Below, in pieces: positions 34,892 through 40,362 of a stretch of 40,362 bases of DNA; position 1 is the first letter of the stretch, and each line of letters starts with the position of its first letter. The notes under the pieces were generated by a model that was not told the DNA's origin, did no database searches, and saw only the letters and a list, made by a program, of their open reading frames with translations. The DNA is from Coriobacteriia bacterium (GTDB lineage: Bacteria; Actinomycetota; Coriobacteriia; Anaerosomatales; PALSA-660). Position numbers and translations under genes: made by a program. Where the stretch lies: assembly GCA_030652345.1 (NCBI GenBank), contig JAUSAU010000012.1, positions 1 through 40,362 on the forward strand, written 5' to 3'.

Positions 34892-35678
34892 CGTGCACTC
34901 CCCGTCTCCGTGACCCGCTCGCGAACTGCGGCGTCACTACGAGCCCCTTCTGCGTCACACCTGTAACCCGCCGGAAGGGCGGCTCGCGCACACGAGCCGA
35001 TCTCGTATGCAGCCACCTCTTCACGGTTTCCGGCGCGCGAACGAGTCACTTGCACAACTCGAGGCAAGAAGTGTCCGACGCCGGCACGGCAAAGCCACTT
35101 GTGATGTGTTGTTCGCCGCGTCGAGGCGTTTCCCTGCCTGCTCGTCGTCGGCCGTGTGACCGACGGTGCGACACGTATCGGGACGGGCGCAGGAACCTCA
35201 CTGACGAAGCCGCCCCTCCCCAAGATGGGTATTGTGCCTGCGCTCACGAAGTCGCAGACTTGTGCACGGATGTTCGCGATGAGGTGTCACGAGGGGCGAT
35301 GACCACAACCGCGTGCCGGGTCGGAGTGTGGGGGCAGGGGCAGCGTATCGACAGCTGTCCCGTGTCGCCGTCCGAAAGGATCCGAGCAGGCTCTTGAGTC
35401 GCCCTTCGGGCAGGTCTGCCCGCCGACGCCGACGATAGCGCGACATCTTTCTCCAGCCAGTACCGACACGCAGCCGACCGGGTGTGGCTTCAGCCGCACA
35501 CCTGAGTCGGCTTCTTCGCGTGTCGCTGCTGCACGGTTGCCGGACCGAGTTTCAGCTGGGATCGAAAGGAGGGGTCGAACAGGCGTGGCATTGGGGACGC
35601 ACGCCCTCTGAAGGGGGATTCGCCCCCACACGAACTGTCCGTGTTCGAACGTATTGAGAACGCAAGGAGGTGTATGGG
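34892..35678. other. 787-bp non-coding region upstream of the [NiFeSe] hydrogenase
   Basis: The only long gap in the window. Frames here look like chance GC frames without ribosome sites or known motifs. It contains three inverted repeats: 35407-35422 (CGGGCA/TGCCCG), 35472-35512 (listed separately) and 35613-35627 (GGGGG/CCCCC). There is also a loose dyad near 35152-35174 (CGTGT/ACACG). I see no clear sigma-70 or sigma-54 promoter. A long regulated leader or an unrecognised small RNA are both possible. Confidence 0.5.
35472..35512 (+). promoter_or_regulatory. Two-tier hairpin in the hydrogenase leader
   Basis: Outer stem AGCCGAC (35472-35478) with GTCGGCT (35506-35512), inner stem GGTGTG (35481-35486) with CACACC (35497-35502), joined by a 2x3 internal loop and capped by a 10-base loop. 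It is 166 bases upstream of the small subunit start. No T run follows, so it is more likely an RNA control element or part of a small RNA than a simple terminator. Confidence 0.4.
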
Positions 35679-36863
35679 ATGGCGCAAGAAGTGCGAGGCG
35701 ACTTTCAGGAAGCTCTCGCCGCGCGGGGCGTGACCCGTCGTGACTTCATGAAGTACTGCGGTTCTGTCGCGGCATTGCTCGGCATGTCCGAGATGTACGC
35801 TCCGCAGATCGCGTCGGCCATCGAGTCGGCCAAGAAGCTCCAGCCGACTCTGTGGATGGCACAGGGTCTGTGCACGGGCTGCACCGAGTCCATGGCACAG
35901 GTCGATTCGCCCGACGTTCCCACGATCGTGCTCGACCTGCTCTCCGTGAACTACTGGGAGACGGTCATGGCTGCCGCCGGCAAGCAGGCGGAGGAGAACG
36001 TCAAGGCGACCATCGAAGCCGGTGGCTATGTCGCCATCATCGAGGGCTCGATCATGACCGCGTTCGAGGGCAACGCCCTCCGCATCGCGGGCAAGCCGGG
36101 CATCGACGAGGTCGTCAAGGTATGCAAGAGCGCCGTCGCGGTCATCGCGGTCGGCTCGTGCGCGGTGGACGGCGGCTGGTGTGCCGGCGAGCCGAACCCC
36201 GGCGGCGCCACCGGCGTCCAGAAGTTCCTGAAGGACCAGGGCATCGCGGTGCCCGTCGTCAACGTCCCGACGTGCCCGGTCAACCCCGAGTGGATCGTCG
36301 CGCTCGTCGTCGACCTGCTGCTCGTGGGCGGACTCGATCGCATCGTCAAGGGTCTCGACGACAAGGGTCGCCCGAAGCTCATCTTCGGCTCCACGATCCA
36401 CGACAACTGCCCGCGTCGCGGCCACTTCGAGAACGGCGAGTTCGTCGAGAACATCGGCAACGCCGAGCAGGAAGCGAAGCAGTGGTGTCTCTACAAGATC
36501 GGTTGTAAGGGCCCGCAGACCTACACGAACTGCCCGTCCGTCCGCTGGAACCGTCGCGCCTCGTGGTGTGTCGAGTCCGGCGCTCCGTGCATCGGGTGCG
36601 GCACCGCCGACCCCGTGTCCGGCGGACCCGGCAACTGGTTCGACGCAAGCGCTCCGTTCCTGGATCGCACCAAGGACGTCCGTCTTCCGGGCGTCGGCGG
36701 CGTGCAGCCGGGCGTCATCGGTGGCGTGATCGGCGCCGCTGCAGCAGCGGGCATCGCCGTCCACGGTGTCGCCACGGCCGCTTCCGGCCGGTTCTCAGGC
36801 GCTCCGCTCGAGACTGAGAAGGCGTATGACCGCAAGAAGGCAGCGAAGGGAGGCGATAAGTAG
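35679..36863 (+). CDS. [NiFeSe] uptake hydrogenase small subunit, Tat-exported
   Basis: A 394-residue electron-transfer subunit. ATG 35679 lies eight bases after AAGGAGG. Twin-arginine signal VTRRDFMKYCG at about residues 18-28. Proximal cluster: C65-x2-C68 (CTGC), C161, C199. Distal: H241, C244, C270, C276. Medial: C285, C297, C304, C307 (NCPSVRWN, ASWCVES, APCIGC). In standard [NiFe] enzymes the position of C297 is Pro and the medial cluster is [3Fe-4S]; Cys here predicts [4Fe-4S], the [NiFeSe] pattern. Near the C-terminus (about 345-368) an Ala/Gly-rich membrane segment anchors it beside the cytochrome b. The stop overlaps the large-subunit GTG by one base. Confidence 0.96.
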   Translation: MAQEVRGDFQEALAARGVTRRDFMKYCGSVAALLGMSEMYAPQIASAIESAKKLQPTLWMAQGLCTGCTESMAQVDSPDVPTIVLDLLSVNYWETVMAAAGKQAEENVKATIEAGGYVAIIEGSIMTAFEGNALRIAGKPGIDEVVKVCKSAVAVIAVGSCAVDGGWCAGEPNPGGATGVQKFLKDQGIAVPVVNVPTCPVNPEWIVALVVDLLLVGGLDRIVKGLDDKGRPKLIFGSTIHDNCPRRGHFENGEFVENIGNAEQEAKQWCLYKIGCKGPQTYTNCPSVRWNRRASWCVESGAPCIGCGTADPVSGGPGNWFDASAPFLDRTKDVRLPGVGGVQPGVIGGVIGAAAAAGIAVHGVATAASGRFSGAPLETEKAYDRKKAAKGGDK

Positions 36864-38497
36864 TGGCACGAGTTGAGATCGATCCCGTTACCAGGATCGA
36901 AGGTCACATGCGCGTCGAGATCGAAGTCGACGGCGGCGTGATCAAGGATGCCTGGGTCTCCGGCGGTCTGTACCGCGGCATGGAGACGATCCTGCAGGGC
37001 CGCGAGCCCGCTGACGCGTTCTACGTAGCGCAGCGTATCTGCGGCGTCTGCCCGATCTCGCACGGCCACGCCTCGACCATGGGTTCCGAGGAAGCGCTCA
37101 AGATCAAGATCCCGAACAACGCGCGCATCATCCGGAACATCATCGAAGGCGCTGAGTCGCTGCACAGCCACATCCTGTGGTTCTACACCCTCACCGCGCT
37201 CGACTACGTCGACGTCGTGTCCGCGCTTTCCGCGAACATCGCCGACACGTACGCCCTGGCCGAGAAGGCCGGCACGTCGACCGCGGACTTCGGCGCGATC
37301 CAGAAGCGTCTGAAGGGCTTCGTCGAGGGCGGACAGCTCTCCATCTTCACCAACGGCTACTGGGGTCATCCGGCCATGAAGCTTCCGGCCGAGCTGAACC
37401 TGATCGCCGTCGCGCACTACCTCGAGGCTCTCGAGATGCAGGCCGAGGCTGCCGCGATCATCGCGGTCATGGGCGGGAAGTTCCCGCACTTCATGACCTC
37501 GCTGCCGGGCGGTACGGCGTGGATCCCGACCGAGGAGAAGCTCGACGACATCTACTTCCGTTACACCAAGGTCCGCGACTGGATCACCAACACGATGATC
37601 CCGGACACGCTTGCCATCGCGCCGTTCTATCTTGAGGCGGCCGGCTACGGCAAGGGCGTCGGGAACCATCTGGCCTGGGGCGTCTTCGACGCGCCGGACT
37701 TCGACCCGAAGAAGCGCACGCTTCCGCGCGGCATGATCGTCGACGGCAAGCTCGCTCTGGTCGAGCCGGACCCGAAGGCGATCAAGGAGTACATCGAGCA
37801 CTCCTGGTACGAGTCGGCAACGGGCCTGAACCCTGCTGACGGTGCGACCAAGGCCGCGTACAACGGCTACAAGGTCGAGGACAAGTACTCCTGGGTCAAG
37901 GCGCCGCGCATGAACGACAAGCCGATGGAAGTCGGTCCCCTGTCGCGCATGCTCGTCGGCTACCTGAGCGGTGTCGAGGGCGTCAAGGTGCTCGTCGACT
38001 CCACGCTCAAGGCGCTCGGCGCAGAGGGCAAGCCGGAGATCCTCATCTCCCTGCTCGGCCGCGTCGCTGCCCGTAACCTCGAGGCGAAGTTCATCGCCGA
38101 CGAGATGGGCAAGTGGATCGGCGAGCTCATCGAGGCCGTCAAGGGTGGCGACTCGAAGTTCTTCACCGAGGCCACCGAGACCGATGGCGCCGGTGCGGGC
38201 CTCTGGGAAGCTCCTCGTGGCGCTCTCGGCCACTGGGTGAACCTCAAGGGCGGCAAGATCGCGAACTACCAGGTCGTCACGCCGTCGACGTGGGACTGCT
38301 CGCCGCGTGACGCCAAGGGCGTCCGGGGTCCGATGGAAGAGGCCCTCGTGGGCGCTCCCTGCATCGACCCGGAGAAGCCGCTCGAGGCGCTGCGCATCGT
38401 CCACAGCTTCGACCCTTGACTCGGTTGCGGGGTTCACGTGATTGAACCCAAGACCGGCAAGAAGTCGTTCGTGATGTCCAAGCCCGCTGGCAGGTGA
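36863..38497 (+). CDS. [NiFeSe] hydrogenase large subunit with in-frame UGA (selenocysteine)
   Basis: Catalytic subunit for H2 oxidation, exported with the small subunit. The N-terminal motif is RICGVCPISHGH (C60, C63). The plain frame ends at TGA 38417-38419 after HSFDP, without the essential C-terminal ligands. Reading that TGA as selenocysteine gives D517-P-U519-L-G-C522-G-V-H525, the exact DPUxxCxxH motif. Then comes a 19-residue extension ending at TGA 38495-38497, to be cut after the His by a maturation protease. The full product is 544 residues. GTG 36863 has GGGAGG upstream. The true stop overlaps GTG 38494, a possible start of the cytochrome b gene. Conceivably a nonsense mutation, but the intact motif downstream and the SECIS-like hairpin argue against it. 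Confidence 0.9.
38417..38456 (+). promoter_or_regulatory. UGA selenocysteine codon with candidate bacterial SECIS hairpin
   Basis: Directly after the UGA: outer stem CGGTT (38422-38426) with GACCG (38452-38456, one wobble), a 3x2 internal loop, inner perfect 7-bp stem GGGTTCA (38430-38436) with TGAACCC (38443-38449), and a six-base apical loop CGTGAT holding a GU. The apical loop starts 17 bases after the UGA, within the known spacing for SelB-dependent elements. Confidence 0.75.
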
Positions 38498-38502
38498 TCG
38501 GC

Positions 38503-39156
38503 ATGTCTCATCAGGGACACTACCGTGAAGCACACCCGTTGATCTTCGTGATCACTCACTGGGTCAACTTGCTGTGCATGATCGGACTGGCCTTCACCGG
38601 CTTCTACATCCACTATCCGTTCTTCGCCGGCTTCATGAACGCTGCCCGGGCGATCCACTTCGTCATGATGTTCGTGCTCGTCATCAACCTGACGGCGCGC
38701 ATCATCCTGGCGTTCTGGGTCAAGGACGCCAACCAGCTCGGCAGCCGCACGGTCGATGTCGACCTGAAGAACTGGCTCCCCCAGGAAGAGAACAAGCATC
38801 AGCTCGTCGAGACGCTGAAGTACTACTTGTTCCTTCGCAAGGAGCACGTGATCTCCGGCAAGTACGGCAACATGCAGAAGATCTCGTACCTCGCGACCGT
38901 GCCGATCACGTTCTTCATGGCATGGACGGGCTTCGCGATCTACACGCCGGCGCACGAGTGGGCCATCTGGCCGCTCTTCGCGTCAGCGATCAGCCTGGCC
39001 GGCGGAGAGATGGCCGTCCGCGTGTGGCACTACTTCGGTATGTGGGTGATCATCCTGTTCACGATGATCCACGCCTACCTCGCCGCCGTGGAAGGTATCG
39101 CCGCCTACAAGTTGATCTTCGCGTGGGTCGAGTCACCCGGAAGCGACGACCACTAG
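38503..39156 (+). CDS. Hydrogenase cytochrome b subunit
   Basis: Membrane di-heme cytochrome b of the HyaC/HupC type that takes electrons from the small subunit to the quinone pool. From ATG 38503 it has 217 residues (GTG 38494 is a possible alternative start, overlapping the large-subunit stop). Four membrane segments at about 14-34, 47-67, 115-137 and 168-193. Candidate heme ligands are His in VITHWVNL, ARAIHFVMM, RVWHYFGMW and FTMIHAYLA. It completes a three-gene hydrogenase operon and is followed by a strong terminator. No maturation genes (protease, hyp genes) follow, so these are elsewhere. Confidence 0.95.
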   Translation: MSHQGHYREAHPLIFVITHWVNLLCMIGLAFTGFYIHYPFFAGFMNAARAIHFVMMFVLVINLTARIILAFWVKDANQLGSRTVDVDLKNWLPQEENKHQLVETLKYYLFLRKEHVISGKYGNMQKISYLATVPITFFMAWTGFAIYTPAHEWAIWPLFASAISLAGGEMAVRVWHYFGMWVIILFTMIHAYLAAVEGIAAYKLIFAWVESPGSDDH

Positions 39157-39206
39157 GCCTTCACGCATGACACCGGCGCCCCTGCTTCGGGACGACGGCG
39201 ATCGAG

Positions 39207-39239
39207 AAGGGCCCGGGAGCACGATGCTCCCGGGCCCTT
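39207..39239 (+). terminator. Strong intrinsic terminator of the hydrogenase operon
   Basis: AAGGGCCCGGGAGC (39207-39220) pairs perfectly with GCTCCCGGGCCCTT (39226-39239) over 14 bp around ACGAT, followed by TCC. It lies about 50 bases after the cytochrome b stop. Confidence 0.85.
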
Positions 39240-39364
39240 TCCTGTACGCTGGTCCAGACAGGATTTCGAGCCCTCGTGTCGAATACCTGCACAAGGACGA
39301 ACCTCCGCGCCGGACACGCGGTCTCGCCCATCGTGAAGTCGTGATACACGATCTGGGGAGGACC

Positions 39365-40362
39365 ATGCTCGCCGAGCGCGCCCTTACCGCCGTCATGCGC
39401 CCACTCAGCCGGCGCTATACCGCCCATTCCGCGGTGGACTATGCCGAGCTTCCGCCACCCATCCCGGGCAAGACGTATCTGCTCTACGCGCACGTGCCGT
39501 TCTGCGAGCGGCTGTGCACGTACTGCTCGTTCAACCGGTTCCTGTTCAACGAGGACATAGCGAAGCGCTACTTCGCCGACCTGCGCGAGGAGATGCACAT
39601 CGCTGCATCACTCGGCTATCGCTTCGGTGCGCTGTACGTGGGGGGCGGAACACCCACGATCCTGGTCGACGAGCTGTGCAAGACGGTCGACCTCGCGCGC
39701 GAACTCTTCCGGATCCGCGAGGTCTCGGCGGAGACGAGCCCGAACCAGCTGGGCCCGGAGCTCGCCGAGCGACTCGAGGGCCGCATCGACCGCATGTCTG
39801 TCGGCGTCCAGAGTTTCGATGATCGCCTCCTGCGGCAGATGGATCGCTACGACAAGTACGGCAGCGGCAAGGAGCTGTTCGAATCGATCGCCGGCGCGCA
39901 GGGGCTCTTCCACTCATTGAACGTGGACATGATCTTCAACTTCCCGTCGCAGACCGACGAGATGCTGCGACGCGACGCGACCTTGCTTCGCGAGACCGGC
40001 TGCAACCAGACGACGTTCTACCCGCTCATGGCCGCTCCGGAGACCGCCCGCTCGCTCTCCCGCCAGATCGGGCGGGTCGACACCACGCGGGAGCCGCGCT
40101 TCTACGAGGTCGTCGACACGGAGCTTTCGCAGGCCTTCGAGCCCGCGAGCGCGTGGACCTTCTCGAAGGAGAAGGGTGGCATGATCGATGAGTACATCGT
40201 CGACTACGACGAGTATCTCGGCATCGGCAGCGGCGCCCAGTCCTTCCTCGGAGGGCGCATCTTCGTCAACACGTTCTCACTCAAGGAGTACCGCGAGCGC
40301 GTCCGCGGAGGGCGCCTCGCCGTCTCTCAGGCTGGCCCGCAGTACTCGCACCGCGACATGAT
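39365..40362 (+). CDS. HemN/HemW-like radical SAM protein, partial at the right edge
   Basis: Radical SAM protein of the coproporphyrinogen III oxidase-like family, cut by the window end (332 residues visible). ATG 39365 follows GGGGAGG by four to five bases. The [4Fe-4S] site is C47-x3-C51-x2-C54 in HVPFCERLCTYCSFNRF. The next motifs are LYVGGGTPTIL (SAM binding), ETSPNQLGPE, RMSVGVQSFDDRLLRQMDR, and DMIFNFPSQTDEM. Later stretches (YLGIGSGAQSFLGGRIFVNTF) are as in HemN/HemW relatives. Whether it is a heme synthesis enzyme, heme chaperone or heme-degrading relative cannot be decided from this part. It follows the cytochrome b gene, which needs heme, but a strong terminator separates them. Confidence 0.88.
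   Translation, partial: MLAERALTAVMRPLSRRYTAHSAVDYAELPPPIPGKTYLLYAHVPFCERLCTYCSFNRFLFNEDIAKRYFADLREEMHIAASLGYRFGALYVGGGTPTILVDELCKTVDLARELFRIREVSAETSPNQLGPELAERLEGRIDRMSVGVQSFDDRLLRQMDRYDKYGSGKELFESIAGAQGLFHSLNVDMIFNFPSQTDEMLRRDATLLRETGCNQTTFYPLMAAPETARSLSRQIGRVDTTREPRFYEVVDTELSQAFEPASAWTFSKEKGGMIDEYIVDYDEYLGIGSGAQSFLGGRIFVNTFSLKEYRERVRGGRLAVSQAGPQYSHRDM

Noticed and set aside
34892..35678. tRNA-Sec or a second tRNA in the hydrogenase leader
   Set aside because: No T-arm (GGTTCGAATCC-like) and no UCA anticodon loop in a foldable context was found.
38417..38419. Reading the hydrogenase large subunit as a truncated or pseudogene product
   Set aside because: The intact Cys/His motif, maturation tail, SECIS-like hairpin and downstream GTGA overlap all continue in the same frame past the TGA.
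36521..38533. 670-residue minus-strand frame opposite the hydrogenase large subunit
   Set aside because: Antisense shadow with biased composition; the plus strand has the full hydrogenase motifs.

Overview
The window is a gene-dense, GC-rich (about 65-70% by eye) chromosome segment from an anaerobic, hydrogen-metabolising bacterium. GTG starts are frequent and many genes overlap by 4 bases (GTGA). A rod-shape operon, an Rnf complex, two [NiFe]-type hydrogenases and a paralogue-type EF-G point to a high-GC Gram-positive-like anaerobe. A deep-branching actinobacterial (Coriobacteriia-like) origin is my best guess, but there is no 16S rRNA here and this is inference only.

Layout. (1) 1-15479, minus strand: a nearly continuous train. 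From upstream to downstream it holds ndk; a cytosolic NAD(P)-type hydrogenase in the order hydB-hydG-hydD-hydA (group 3b or sulfhydrogenase type); rnfC-D-G-E-A-B; a NusG-domain-II protein; a Gx/HepSI membrane protein; radC; mreB-mreC-mreD; and the mrdA (PBP2) gene, cut by the left edge. (2) 15543-17599, minus: a TPR membrane protein and a lipoprotein cyclophilin. (3) 17831-21812: EF-G-like GTPase, tRNA-Arg(CCG) on the minus strand, diacylglycerol-kinase-family lipid kinase, plsY. (4) 21891-25604, minus: a 2[4Fe-4S] ferredoxin and a tight operon OsmC / GT2 glycosyltransferase / BshB1-like deacetylase / BshC-like protein, which may make or use a low-molecular-weight thiol. (5) 25747-30505: a PilT ATPase fused to a degenerate receiver domain, an RNA m5U methyltransferase, a cytochrome-b5-like protein, a small secreted protein and a Crp/Fnr regulator. 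(6) 30587-34891: a 1023-residue FAD/Fe-S oxidoreductase fusion with a Met-rich tail, a HAD hydrolase and a DUF2249 protein. (7) 35679-39156: a membrane-bound uptake hydrogenase (small subunit, large subunit, cytochrome b) behind a ~790-bp non-coding leader. (8) 39365-right edge: a HemN/HemW-like radical SAM protein.

Main result. The large subunit of the second hydrogenase appears to stop at 38419, just before its essential C-terminal nickel-binding motif. That stop is an in-frame UGA. Reading through it as selenocysteine restores D-P-U-L-G-C-G-V-H plus a 19-residue maturation peptide, ending at a TGA that overlaps the next start as GTGA. A hairpin with bacterial SECIS geometry lies directly downstream. 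The small subunit has Cys in place of the usual Pro at its medial cluster, as in [NiFeSe] enzymes. I therefore annotate a [NiFeSe] hydrogenase.

How the genes work together (inference): the Tat-exported [NiFeSe] enzyme oxidises H2 outside the membrane and passes electrons through cytochrome b to quinone. The cytosolic 3b-type hydrogenase exchanges electrons between H2 and NAD(P)H. Rnf couples ferredoxin/NAD exchange to an ion gradient. The FAD/Fe-S fusion probably feeds electrons from an organic acid or a disulfide into the same pool.
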